Assembly (NCBI GenBank): GCA_047495785.1
Contig: JBLDXI010000004.1
Span: 248,001-312,000 of the forward strand
Direction: 5' to 3'
Origin: Lepidodermella squamata
Taxonomy: Eukaryota > Gastrotricha
Length of the DNA: 64,000 nucleotides
In this document: one piece after another, positions 11,411 to 23,000 of the stretch
Numbering within the stretch: the stretch's first letter is position 1
How the letters are laid out: each line of letters starts with the position of its first letter
Notes under the pieces: generated by a model
Databases searched by the model: none
Told to the model about the DNA's origin: nothing
Seen by the model: the letters and a program-made list of their open reading frames with translations, nothing else
Translations under genes and position numbers: made by a program

Positions 11411-11981
11411 TCGTACTCCGACAACTGAGATCACGACAACTGAGATCCGACAACTGAGACCGGACAACCGAGACCAAAATATAAATAAATAATTTTATTT
11501 TCGCTAACCGAGACACCGACAACCGAGACCAAATAATTCGATTTAATAATTAATTAAATCTCGGACAACCGAGACTCCGACAACCGAGACACCGACAACT
11601 GAGACCAATTAATTAAAATAAATTTTATTTACAAAGGAATGGCTGTTCTTACATATAATTTACATTTTGGGGTTAGGGTTAGGGTTAGGGTTAGGGTTGG
11701 GTTGGGTTGGGGGTCTCAATATGCTGAATATGCTGAATATTCGGCTTCAAGTTAGGCTTCAATTAAAAATTAAATTTATTTTAATTAATTGGTCTCAGTT
11801 GTCGGCGTCTCGGTTGTCGGAGTCTCGGTTGTCCGAGATTTAATTAATTATTAAATCGAATTATTTGGTCTCGGTTGTCAGTGTCTCGGTTAGCGAAAAT
11901 AAAATTATTTATTTATATTTTGGTCTCGGTTGTCCGGTCTCAGTTGTCGTTTTCTCGGTTGTCGGGTCTCAGTTGTCGTAG
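11411..11981. mobile_element. Foldback element with iteron arms and telomere-like loop
   Basis: The left arm (11411-11630) and right arm (11768-11981) are near-perfect reverse complements of about 215 bp. Both arms carry about nine copies of the iteron GACAACYGAGAC, separated by AT-rich spacers that also match between arms. The 137-bp loop holds a G-rich tract (11668-11713) made of four TTAGGG units followed by GGGTT variants. No open frame is present, so any mobility would rely on outside enzymes. No clear target-site duplication was found. Confidence 0.85.
11668..11713 (+). repeat. Interstitial TTAGGG/GGGTT tract
   Basis: About four TTAGGG units continue into GGGTTGGGTTGGGGG. It lies in the loop between the foldback arms. 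The motif equals the telomere repeat of chordates and many other animals; here it is internal. Confidence 0.9.
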
Positions 11982-12365
11982 AACCCAAATAATAATTTTC
12001 AATTAATTTATAAAATTCTTCTGAACCATCAACTTTTGGGTTCCTTTATACCAATTTGTTGCCATTCATTGTTTAAATTTAATGGTTGGGAATCTTCATG
12101 ACTAAATCCATTTTGTTCAAGGTCTTTCACCCAGTTATAGTAGCTCAAAAAATGGGTCCAAAGGTCACTCGCAAAACATGCGTCAAGCTTGGGCCTGTTG
12201 TGTAGAATTTCTAGAAAATCAGGGTGAGCTCAAAAATTAAAGAAATAACACAGGTAGCAGTGGAATACACATATGAAGCCCTAGGATTTTTACCTGGAAT
12301 TTTCCGAGCTCACCTTGATTATCAACAAATTTTGGAATAATTGCCTGACAATCGAACGCGCCCTT

Positions 12366-13122
12366 ACATTATAGTCCGGATCTGTCGAGTAGATGAATCA
12401 TAACAAGTTTTTTTCTACGCAGCAAAAATTTATTGCTATTATTTTTTGTATTGCGTCGTTCGGTCGATCGGTCACTCCGTCAGTTGGTCATTTTTTGCAA
12501 CCCTGGGTTCGATCGTTCGTGATGGTTCAACAGCTGTTTTTTTACGATTACAAGCCCATACAGTAATAAAACACTATGACCTACCAAGCACTTAGGTGGT
12601 TAAAACTACTAATAAAACTTTTGCGATTTGGAAGTGTCATTTGAGCAGGAAAATTAAGATGAGGGAAATGCTCAAATTAGGAAGAAATATCCAATTGTTT
12701 TAGGTGGCATTCACGTTGGTATAAGTCGGACACGCTTCATTTCAACCGGCAATTGTAGATTCCACCGATTTCTGCTCTCAACGCATTACGGATTCATCAA
12801 TTATGCGAATCGCACAATTTTTCCTTACAGCAGTAAAAATGTATCCTCGATAACATCCTTTGATAAGTACTTGTGTGCAGTAATATTTGAACCACCTTAG
12901 TGCTTGGGGCCATAGTGTTTGCGTACTGTATAAGCATGTACTCGTAAAAATGCCAGCCGTTGAACCAACACGAACGATCGAACCGAGGGCTGCAAAAAAT
13001 GACCAACTGACGGAGTGACCGATCGACCGGACGACGCAATACAAAAAATAATAGCAATAAATTGTTGCTGCGTAGAAAAAACTTGTTATGATCATCTAGT
13101 CGACAGATCCGGACTATAATGT
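12366..13122. mobile_element. Second foldback element
   Basis: The ends are exact reverse complements (ACATTATAGTCCGGATCTGT outward), and the arms match over about 240 bp (12366-12610 and about 12880-13122) with scattered differences. Both arms share TTTATTGCTATTATTTTTTG, GTCGATCGGTCACTCC and GTTGGTCATTTTTTGCA. The loop of about 270 bp has no coding frame. The minus-strand open frames here are by-products of the arm sequence. The two foldback elements share no sequence, so they are different families. Confidence 0.8.
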
Positions 13123-13549
13123 TATTTGTTCAATTAAAGAGCTCATTTCGAAACCATAAAAAAATCGGAACAAGTCATTATTAATGTTTAAATTTTAAAT
13201 TGATTTGGAAATTTAGAGAATCGGTACCCTTGAGTTCAAAATGACGAAGAATAAGCGATTTTAAGGAGATATTGGCCATCTTTTCAAATAGTAACATCTC
13301 GAAGGCAGGGGAAACGCGGGGGAGTTTGACAACGTGTGTGTGTTTTTTTTCTGGAATTAAGTAGATGATTACGCACAATTAGTGAATTGCGTATAACGCA
13401 CAATTATTACGCAATTCACTAAAAATGGTCATGGAATTGAATGCGTCAGCCTGAGGTGCGTTTTTCAAAAAAATTGACTTAATCACAGTTTAAGGATTAA
13501 ATATTCCCGTTGATCACAGAAATCATGTCCGAGCACAATCACCCAATTT

Positions 13550-13790
13550 ACGTCGCATTTACACGAGCTACTACTTAATTATCGATGTTAATTACTTTGG
13601 CTGTTGCGTCATCATTTTTACTAAAACACAAACGAGCGCCGTGTTTATTTTTGATTACATTTTTAATGGGCCCTGTAACTTAGTCACTGCAACGCGGTTT
13701 AAAACTCAAATTAAGCGGCATCAGGTAATAGCAATTTCCTGATCACATGGTTGGCCGGCACGTGATCTATAAAATTCTCTGGTAAATAGA
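13550..13790. repeat. Right arm of middle inverted repeat
   Basis: Reverse complement of 10557-10797, ending at a shared segment around CACGTGATCTA and CTGGTAAATAG. A third, degraded copy of part of the arm lies at about 15286-15345 in the orientation of the left arm. Confidence 0.75.
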
Positions 13791-13980
13791 AATGGTAAAT
13801 GTAAAGGGTCCACATATTTCCACCATTAAAAATGAGGTTTCAGCACTAAATGTAAGCGTCCTGGCACTAAATTGTTCAGATTCTTTGCGATTTCGGCGTT
13901 CTCGGTTGATGATCGATACTGATGCCCTCCCTGATCCTATAGGATATTAATTTCAGCTACATGATGCCCTAAGCTACGTA

Positions 13981-14638
13981 CAGTGCATTCCATTTATAAC
14001 GAACCCCCTTTATAACGAACTTCGACTATAACGAACAAAATTTCGTGGCACGAACCAAATCGTGCACTTTTACATGTTACCAACTCCGTTCATAACGAAC
14101 TTTTTATAACGAACTTTCAGCTATAACGAACGGTTCCAAGTGGCACGGCGGTGGCTTGTGGCGTGTTATTTACATCTTTTATAACGAACACACCCCGGGC
14201 GCGTCCTCAGATCTGACTCAGTTTTTAAAATGTTGGGGTTTGGGTTATGTTTGTTTAAAAAAAACCTTGTGCGTGACCTATTCCCTAATCCGCTTAGGTG
14301 TTCTATCGCATGGGGGCTCGTAGCACCTTTGTTACAAGGGCAAGCGGTGCGCATGTGGTAGGATGCGGATGATAGTGTTTGCATTTTACACAGCCGATGC
14401 AGCGTTATCGCGGCCTTTGAGACGATTCGTAACTTTCTAATTAGTAAATTATCTGTGATGCATCGCTCAATGAACTTGAAACCGCTGTAATTTTGACCTG
14501 CCAAACACGGGAAACCACTTTACTTGATTATTTCCAAGTTAATGAATGAAAAATGTCCAACTCTGCCTGTAACGAACTTCGCTTATAACGAACTTTTTTC
14601 GTAGCACCATAGTGGTTCGTTATAACAAGAGTGCACTG
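13981..14638. mobile_element. Pogo/Tigger-like MITE, 658 bp
   Basis: The ends are inverted (CAGTGCATTC at the left, CAGTGCACTC read inward from the right), followed by TTATAACGAACC in both, and flanked by TA at 13979-13980 and 14639-14640. TATAACGAAC recurs several times inside each end, a known style of pogo-type elements. There is no transposase frame, so the copy is non-autonomous. Confidence 0.85.
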
Positions 14639-14929
14639 TATTGGGTTTCAAGACGGCTGATATCGGGAAAATCACTGATTTTTAAAATCGATACTTAGAA
14701 TCCATATCGGCTCAATAGGTCGAAGAATAATTCTTAAACTGACCGCTCATAGCGCGAAATACATGTAACGTGAACGTCTATCGGTTAGGCATGATAAAAA
14801 AAATTTGAGATTCTAGTGAAGACTAGAAATTCAAAAAACCATATTTAAGGGAAATTTAGTGCTTGAGTCTCAAATTCAGGGTGCGCACCTGGCACACCCA
14901 AATATAAGAGATCGATTTCGCAATTATAT

Positions 14930-15205
14930 AGAAATTCTTACATTTTGCCAAAATCCTCTTAAAGTGTGGTCTAATAATTCTGCCTAAAATATGACGCAAT
15001 CAATTTTTATGCGCAATCTAAAATTGTCAAATTAGGTACATACGATTTAAATGTAAAATTTTCGAATTATTTTCACTAATTTTCCTCAGGGAAAATTGTC
15101 AAAAATTGGAATAATTTTCACAGCAAATTTAATAGGTACTACTAGGTACTAGGTACGCATAGACCTCAATCGCGCTAATTTTGAGGCATTTCTTCTCGAG
15201 CAGAC
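14930..15205 (-). repeat. Right arm of outer inverted repeat
   Basis: Reverse complement partner of 8665-8935; see that entry for the shared words. A TAGGTACTAC-type short tandem at about 15131-15155 occurs only in this arm. Confidence 0.6.
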
Positions 15206-15285
15206 TCGCTTCTTTGGTAAATCTTTTAAATTTGAATTAAAATTGGCTAAAACCACGCATTCGGTCTTCTTGAAAAAATGATTGC

Positions 15286-15345
15286 GCAACAGTGAAAATA
15301 ATTAACTTGGATAATTATGGGTAGTCTAGTGTAAATGCGACGTTA
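15286..15345 (+). repeat. Degraded third copy of the middle repeat arm
   Basis: Matches the inner part of 10557-10797, sharing GCGCAACA, AATTAAC, GATAATTA and GTAAATGCGACGT. It is short and diverged, so this is a low-certainty assignment. Confidence 0.45.
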
Positions 15346-15644
15346 GGCGGCTCTCGAGGTGCCTAAATTTGATTAGGGTCTCGAAGCGAACTCCGTGGCT
15401 CCAACAATGGTGCAATGTGACTACTGGTTCATTTTAATTAAACCCAAAAAGAGACGCATAAACGTAACAATAAAAGTAATAATAAATCATCAATATTGTT
15501 TCACAATTCGATTGCGTGTTCATCCACATTAAATAAACAGCGAAAATTGACGTAAAACAGCAGTTTATTTCGAGGCTTGAATTTTACGATTTCCATCTTC
15601 GATTTTTGAATGTCACGAAAATCTCTGTCGTCGGACCCATCGTT

Positions 15645-16789
15645 GTGGCGACCTTTTCGAGCCTAGCCAACCTGGCAAACCTAGCAATCCTGGCCAACCG
15701 AGCCAACCTAGCCAAGGCGCGGCAAATCAACCCAAACCCGTTGCGTTAGCTTCAGGCAAGCCCGGCCAGCAGCAACAGCAACAACGCCATCCTAGCACGT
15801 CATCGACACTGCCAACTAAATCGTCATCATCGCTGAGTCCAGCGGAGGAAGCCATGTTAGCCCAATACCATCCAATACAATTTCCCTCAACACCGACTGC
15901 TAAGCATGCGAAACCCACGACTAAGCTTCCGAGCTGGTAATATTTCATGGCAGGGCGACGTTGAAGATGCCTTTCTTGACGTGCTGGATGATCCGCGCCT
16001 TATGAATTCTTCGCAAAAGCGTACGAAGTGTACGAACTAATGTCGGCTAAACTGGACCAATCGCCGTTATTCTTACCTGGTCAATTGAACGCCCAAGTCG
16101 TCAAGTCACACTACGAGTCGCGCGTTGCCGAGATAAAACAGTTGGAAGCAAGCCTCAAAGTATCTGGCGCTGGTGCACCTGAGATGTAAGTAAGAGATGT
16201 AACGTCTTGATTCTGGGTGACTTTCCGGCATTCATAAACAAAAATGCAAATTTAAAATTTTGAATTTCGATTTTTTAAATTAAAAAATTTAATTAAAAAA
16301 TTTAAATTTAGATATATTATGTTTTAATAATCGGATTTATTAATAGAGTTAAGTGATGCTCATAAAAAAACGATTTAATTTGAAGAATTTCAAGCTATAT
16401 TTCTTTCCCTAATTTATTAATATTTTTCGATTTTTTAAATAATTAAAAAAAATTTCAAATTTTCATTGAATTTTTAATATCTAGCGATTCTGCATCGAAG
16501 AAAGCAGTTCGTCGCAGCGCGACATTGAAGAAGCTGAATTCAACGCGCTTTACGGTGCTGCGCTACCCGAAGATTTGAAATGGCCGCAAGCCAAGTCGAA
16601 AATCAAAGCCAAGTTGACCCGGTGTCCTCTGCCTCAAGTTCTGGCGCGAAGAAACCGCGAACATGGGCAACGGCCAAGAAGAAGAGCAAAGAAGACCCGC
16701 GTGTCGACTTGGTTGCGGTTTTTCGCGATGAGATGAGGCTCAACCGCGAGTTTATCGACAAAAAATGGCAAGAAAATAAGAAAAAATAA
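15645..16789 (+). pseudogene. Broken P/Q/S-rich gene beside Harbinger transposase
   Basis: Coding-like segments follow each other but do not join in one frame. 15650-15940 codes a proline/glutamine/serine-rich stretch (GKPGQQQQQQRHPSTSSTLP). 15955-16190 codes EDAFLDVLDDPR and, in another frame, EFFAKAYEVYELMSAKLDQS, with a donor GTAAGT at 16187. After an intron ending TATCTAG (about 16484), an acidic segment (RDIEEAEFNALYGAALPEDL) is followed, one frame over, by a basic tail from 16580 (KKPRTWATAKKKSKEDPR) ending at 16789. Harbinger elements usually carry a second gene for a Myb/SANT-like DNA-binding protein; position and basic character fit that loosely. No Myb motif was seen. At least two frameshifts indicate decay. 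Confidence 0.45.
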
Positions 16790-16919
16790 TCCGTTGCTGA
16801 ACATGCTCAATATACTGACAATTTTTTTCGTGATTATTCATATACCTAATGATCGATTTTGAAATAATAATTGAGGATAAGTTGTTGGCCATGAATGTCT
16901 CTTACTAATTATGAAGCTT

Positions 16920-18680
16920 AATTAATAAAATGGATCCATTTGAATTAGCTGTTCTTGAGTTCATGCTCTTGGATATGAACTGGTTTCTGGTTTTTTGTTC
17001 TGGGTAGCCGATGAATTTGAAGAGAGGCGTACGCATGTGAAAGTCGGAAATTTGTACACGGATATAATTCCCAATATGCACCTTTCAAACGCACCTTCCG
17101 ATTGTCGAAACACATGGTTTACAACCTTACAGAATTTCTGCTTGCTCGAGGTGTTCTGCGAGACCCCGATGAAATGGAGCCGCTCAAAGGTCCTGCAATA
17201 TATCCACCTGACATGTGGGTCCTCGTTTGTCTCTATTTCATGGGAGGTCAAGAGCAGGGGTTCTCAAACTGGGGCACGCGTGCGACTTGGGGCATTTTGA
17301 AGGGCCGACGGGGAATGCGTGCGACTTGGGGCACGCCGGCCCACTTTTTTCTGTTTCCAGTTTTCTTATTTCTCATTCATAAAACGCTAAACGAACTCAT
17401 TGTGCGTGTGTGTAATGCGTTGTCTGCAATAAAATGAGGGCGCGTGATTCTGCTTCCGAGTCTGAAGTTGGAACTCCTGCCTCGAAAAAATCCAAGAAAG
17501 CCCCAAAGAAGAAGACCTATCACTTCAAAGTGGGAAGCCGATTACATGTTTTCCACAATGAGGAAACAGATTCATCGGAGTGCTCCAATTGCGAATTGGT
17601 CATGAGTGAAAACCGCGTTCACCTCGTCAGGAACCATTTCAACTCGACGCACGCAAATCTCTTCAAAAAGTTTGCGAGCGTGGACGACTGAAAGAAGCAC
17701 GTGGCCGCTGTCAACAGCAGAGATCCAAGTCACGTAATCTGATCGAGCAGTTCCTTACAGCTAATGAAGCAACTACTTATTCGAGCTACATCTTGAGTTG
17801 GAATACCGCGAAAGGTTAGTTTCCAGTTATGATGATAGAAGTCATTTTTCAGCTATTTTTGTAGCCAAGAAACCCTTATGGTTGAGGGTGAATTTCTCAA
17901 AGCTGCTCTTCTTGAGATTGCTCCTACTTTTATTTTTTTGTTGCGTTTTGTTCAAATGAGTGTGAAATACCTACTCGAACCGAATAAAATCAAGTTAACT
18001 GCAAAGAAAAAGAGATACCTCTCTGCGTTTTTAGATGGATTTAATAGTGGGGCACCCGACCAAGGCCGCGTGCCCCAAATGGGGGCACCGCCGCGAAAAA
18101 GTTTGAGAACCCCTGGTCAAGAGCCATACTTTCGTATTACTAATCTATTCGGCATTGCGCCTTTAACCGCATTTAAAATGGTAAGAACTGTAAGCAGAGG
18201 CATCGTTGAAAATCAGAGATATTTCATTCAATGGCCTAATGCGGTCAATGCGCTGAGAATGAGCTGCGTTTTCGTGATCGGCATGGATTTCCGGGAGTTA
18301 TCGGGGTAATTGATGGAACCCACATTCCGATATCCGCCCCAACTGAAAATCCTAATGCTTAATGCTTATATCAATTACAAAAGGTTCTTCAGCATTATTT
18401 TGCAAGCTGTAGTTGATGCCCATGGGAAATTTATCGACGTTGGCTGTGGCTGGGCCGGGGCAACAAACGACCGCGACGCTTTCAATACTCCTCATTTTCT
18501 CAAAATGTTACAGCGAGGAGAGCCGATTTTTTCCCGGCTGAAAATATGCATATTTTAGGGGGCCTATCCACTTCTCGACTGGCTACTCATACCCTTTCGA
18601 AGAATGGATCTCGTCAACCCATTGTTGGAAAATAAACAAAATTATAACCATCGCCATTCATCGACTAGAGTCGCCTAGAG
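16920..18680 (+). pseudogene. Harbinger (PIF/HARBI1-like) nuclease, interrupted and frameshifted
   Basis: Upstream of the hAT insertion a frame reads FRLSKHMVYNLTEFLLARGV and ends GGQE at 17254. Directly after the insertion it resumes (PYFRITNLFGIAPLTAFKMV), so the two parts were one reading frame before the hAT landed. Further on, [16 protein letters not shown] (about 18285-18335) is the typical HARBI1 segment with the first catalytic aspartate. It is one frame off the preceding part and is followed by a 7-bp duplication (ATGCTTA). YINYKRFFSIILQAVVDAHG and GGAYPLLDWLLIPF complete the nuclease fold. The gene is clearly dead: one large insertion plus at least two frame changes. Terminal repeats were not located. 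Confidence 0.8.
17255..18115 (+). mobile_element. hAT element inserted in Harbinger gene, TSD GTCAAGAG
   Basis: The 861-bp element has exact 15-bp inverted ends (CAGGGGTTCTCAAAC) and is flanked by the 8-bp direct repeat GTCAAGAG (17247-17254 and 18116-18123), diagnostic for hAT. GGGGCACGCG-type motifs lie just inside both ends. An internal frame at 17434-17691 reads CSNCELVMSENRVHLVRNHF followed by NSTH, a BED-type zinc finger as in animal hAT transposases. A following piece (EQFLTANEATTYSSYILSWN, about 17740) resembles the next segment of such proteins. The RNase H-like catalytic part is missing, so this is an internally deleted, non-autonomous copy. Confidence 0.9.
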
Positions 18681-18699
18681 TCGCTCATTTACCTATTTT

Positions 18700-19126
18700 T
18701 TTGCAAAAATGTCGTAAAATGTATTCAGGGTGAGTAAAAATAAAAATATGTTAATTACGTAATACCTATTACGCAATATGGCCCTCGTTTAAGAACATGT
18801 AATTAAGCGAAAAGAACATTGAAAAACGCGCCTCTGCGGGGTCATTCGATTGTATGGACTCTGGGCCCTAAAAATTCCATACAATTCTCATGCCATACAA
18901 TACAACGCTTAATCACTGGTTTCATCGAAGCGATAATGCATTGTCATGAAGGAAAGCTCAAAGGAAATGGCCCATCGCGGCGTGAGTATCACGTGCCATA
19001 GCAAGTTCGTAAAACTTACGACCAACGCCAGCGCTAATAATAACAATACTTTGTAACACACGCGGAAAGATTCACCTGTGGACCATGACTTTGCTAAACC
19101 ACTTTAACTACAACTCATCTTTGCAG
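18700..19126. other. Region after Harbinger, no resolved gene
   Basis: Short open frames occur (for example 18819-19001) without recognisable domains or clean splice borders. Some of this may be the 3' end of the Harbinger element. Confidence 0.35.
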
Positions 19127-19389
19127 GTGTGCGCAAATATAGTCTGGCAGTGTTGGTGAAAATAGGTGAAGCTGAAGACGAAGTGCTTGTCCCTGTATGT
19201 CTTCTGAAAAACGTCATTGCATATGATTTCAAGTTCTTCGGACGTCAAAGCCGATCCATTAGGTTTCAGAAGAATGCGTTCCTCGTATCGACATCGACAT
19301 CGATAACAACCGTTGAGGATGGCTTTGCAGCTATTTACAGATCTGCATCTGGTTCCAAGGAGATTATATCACCATCAAAATATGTTTAA
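19127..19389 (+). CDS. Possible terminal exon, unknown
   Basis: An 87-codon frame follows a good acceptor (CTTTGCAG ending at 19126) and ends at TAA 19387-19389. It reads RKYSLAVLVKIGEAEDEVLV and later LVSTSTSITTVEDGFAAIYR. No upstream exon was identified and no family is recognised. It could be a leftover of the preceding transposon. Confidence 0.25.
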
Positions 19390-19857
19390 TGAATTAATTT
19401 TGCTAGAACTAGCTCATTGCGAAAGTTGGACACTCATCCCAAGTAAGCTTAAAAGAATCAATGCCGAAAGTAGTGCTCATGGCATTCTTTAGATGCTCAA
19501 ATGATGCGCTTTCAAGGGAGGTTATTTGTGTATTTCCATTGTGTTTCAGCTCTGTGTATATTAGTGCCGGCTGTGTATATGTTTTTCGAAATTTAGTGCC
19601 GGTTTTATCGACAAATTCGGCTTTGAAAAAACTGTCAATGAAACACGTTACGTTTTTTGTTTTGCTTTTACATTTGTATTCGCGAAAAATTTGACCTGAC
19701 CAGTAGTAAGTGTCCTCTCTGGCACCAGTTCTTGCGCAGTTGTTTATAAGGAGTTAATCGCCAAAAATGTTGCGTGGTTTTGTATCCCATTTACAACGTT
19801 ACAATTTTTCAAGTTAACTTGTTTTGATTAATTTGGCTTTTCAGCGTTAAAAATGGT
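19390..19857. other. Upstream region of lectin copy 3
   Basis: No gene seen. From about 19615 onward it matches the upstream region of lectin copy 2 (about 5550 onward). Confidence 0.5.
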
Positions 19858-19939
19858 TGTTTATCTCATGAAAATCACGTCGCGTGCTGTTTTCACGTAT
19901 TTTTTAATGCGTCACCATCGAAATGAACGCGTGCTTTTG
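19858..19939 (+). promoter_or_regulatory. Conserved upstream block of lectin copy 3
   Basis: Third instance of the block at 1281 and 5804: TTTATCTCATG, GCGTGCTGTTTTCAC, AATGCGTCA and AACGCGTGCTTTTG in the same order. It ends about 130 bases before the ATG at 20069. Confidence 0.45.
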
Positions 19940-20068
19940 CAACCACTCAAATGCCGGAGCGAACGAAATTCATTTTTATTTTCAATTCATTTCATTCATT
20001 CATTTTTATTTTACAAGGAAATTTGTTGGAAATTCAAATATTTCAATTTTAGTTTTAATAAATTGCAA

Positions 20069-23000
20069 ATGATACCCATGATACTTGCGCTTTTGATGAT
20101 GGCTTTATGCGACGCAGCTTGGAGCAAGCAACAGTTGAACTGGGTTCGGTGCTTCTCGCAGTTCAGCAACCGGTTCACCAGCTGCGTTCCAGCCGCGGAT
20201 GGCTGCGATCCACTCAAAGAATTTCAGGTTCGCCCTCGTGTAATTCGCATGACAGCTTTGCCTATTAAATCTTTTCACTGACAGTGGGGTTCCGTTTTCC
20301 GAACTACCGGCGTTTGCAACACTGGGGTCCGTTTATCCATAATCTTCTCACATGCCTTGCTCTATGTTTCCTTTGCTTTCTCTACAGAATGCTCGAATGT
20401 GTTACAGATACGAGGCTCTGACACCGTTTTGCGTTCCTGGAAACGTCGGTTGTAACAATCCTGGCGATATGAATGTACGCCTCAATTCATGTATCGAAAT
20501 TGGATATAGAAACAGTTGTTTTCAGACGTTTTGGTTCGACGATCAGACGGCGGCATTGAGCCTGAAGTTCAACCTCAACGAATGTGAGAAACAGAAAGCA
20601 ACATTTGAGGTGAAAATTCTCATTATGAAAAACATCTACTGTTCAATTTTGCGTCTTTGCAGACTTCGACATTCCGGCGTTGCACTTCGAACAACGCCAT
20701 CAAGACCTGCATTCCCGATCCGTACACCTGCCCCAATAGCTGGGTGAGCAATTTTCAATCAAAACTTTCTGCTTGTCGCTGAGGCTTATGTTGTCCTTCA
20801 CAGGTCACTGAATCAACTGCGTATTCAAGTCTTTCTTCTTGTATCAATGGATCAGGTTTGTAATTCGTTCAAAAGTTCCTTCAACAGTTACGACTGCCGT
20901 TCATCATCTCAGTAACAGTTCCAGTTACCGAGAAGCCGCACCTTCGGTGCTTTGATACTACGACGAAAAAGTTCACCGACTGCCGACCGCAAAGCTCCGG
21001 CTGTTTTGCTGGCAATGAAACTCAGCAATACTCGGCCAGTTTGTACATCAACAAAGAAAGATGCCTGCTTGGGGTGAGTCGCGATTTAACGCCTAGAACC
21101 ATTTCCTGGAAAAAAACAATATTTCTTCCAATAGAATGCTGTTTCTTGCAAGGATTCATCCGACAGGTTGTCATGCTACGCCGCATGTCCCCAAGATCAA
21201 TCTCAGGTACTAATGATAAGAAATATATACTTACTCAATCCTACCAATTTGTTGTCATCAGGTTAAACTGTTCTCAGACTTGCAAACGTTTCAACTGAAT
21301 CACGACAAATGCATCAAGGATATTGCACCGCCTGTGAGTTATCTCTTAATACTCTTTTTCTCATTAGAAACAAGATTTCCTGATGGAAATCCTTAGAGTG
21401 ATCCTATTCATACATACGTAAGCACTATCTGAAGTCTGGAGAGAATTTTTGAGGGAGGGGAGAATCTTGGGTTCTCAAACGAATGGATTTTATGTTACTA
21501 TTTGGATAAGTAATCATCGAAACAAGGATAACAGGTTGTTTACGCCATCAAGCCTACACGCGGTTTTTTACGATTTCTTTATCAACTTAAAAATGTCAAT
21601 ACAAACTCCATTTATGTCTTGACGAGCGCTTATTTGTCTTGTTTCTCAGTTTTTTAATTTTTGATTTCGCCCCAATTTCATTCTCTGTTTAAATTCTGCG
21701 GCGTATTTTCTCGTGGGATCTACTTTAGTTCTATTTCAGTAGACTCGTAGAGCGAAGTAGGAACTCAAATCTGGTCAGCCTGATCAGCCAGGGATGATCC
21801 TGGCGGTATTTCAATCTCTGAGTAGATTTCATTCACTCCGTTGATCCATCATGTTCGGGTCTGATTTATTGATTTAGTGGGACACAGGGTGCGAAATATA
21901 GAGGTGCTGGGGTGTCGCGACACCCCAGATCCTGGACTCCAACAAGAGGAAGGCTGAAAAAACACAGGTGGGACTCTTTGGATTCTTGGGCTGGGTCTGA
22001 GGAAACAAGTAGAAAACATCTCAGCTCCCGGATCCTACTTCGCACACTGGTGGGACATCTATTGATTTGGATTAATTGCAGGAGGTCCGTGATTTAAGCC
22101 GTGAATTAAATCAAATCAAATCAAATCAAATCCAAAGCTCTGTGTTACGACCCAAGTTCGAAAGCGACCCCGTCGGGATCTGGTCGACCAGACCCCGACG
22201 GGGCATTGCGAGTCAGGGCCCTGAATATACAGGGCGTTCGCGTATTAATACTCTGGGTACAAAATACAAATATAATACGAAAAATAGGCCACTAGGAAAA
22301 AAGTATATTTTATTAGCTAGCTAATAAACCCAAGGACCAAGAGTGCTAATAACCCCTCCTATGTCCCCCTAATTAGCTATTTCAGCTAAATTCAGGGAAG
22401 CTAATAACCCATGGCTAAATAGCTAGGCTCCGAGCGAGTGGTGGGTCGGCGTGGAATTCTTGTTTATCACAGCTGTTACACATTGCGCAACGTCCCTTTT
22501 TGGCCTAAAAAGCTGATTAGCTCATGGTTTATTAGCTAGAATCGCACCCAGCCCCCTATCCCTTTCCCCCATATTCTTATTTAATTTCGATTCATAAAAC
22601 ATGAAATTTCAGCACCTTAGTCATTTTTATTTCAAGACATTTTTTTATAAAAGCATTCAACAGGTAAAAAAACGAGAAAAGTCGAGATCACAAATAACAA
22701 AATATTTGCCATCACATTCCCGTGCCATGCCTTATTAATGTTATTATGCGGCTTTCAAATATGTTGTATTTCGTTGCTAGCCATTTTCCGAATTAACCGA
22801 ACGAGGGTGAACGAGAGTGAACGAGGTTAGTGATAATTGGTGAGTCAGTCGCTGCTTGGGTTGATGAGAACGGCCGTAGAATGTCAGCGTAGAATGTCCT
22901 CTCGAAGCCGCGTGTAATCTGAAGAATATAGAGAAATAGGACACCCTTCTTAAATTTCATGAAAAATTTTCCGACAAATTTCAAATTGATTTTCAGAAAT

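Noticed and set aside
12778-13095. Two overlapping minus-strand open frames of 86-105 codons
   Set aside because: They lie within the arm of the foldback element and have no domain; explained by the repeat.
14166-14504. 112-codon minus-strand frame
   Set aside because: Inside the pogo-like MITE, with no transposase motif; likely chance.
15727-15948. Minus-strand frame rich in Cys and Gly
   Set aside because: It is the shadow of the P/Q/S-rich plus-strand coding stretch.
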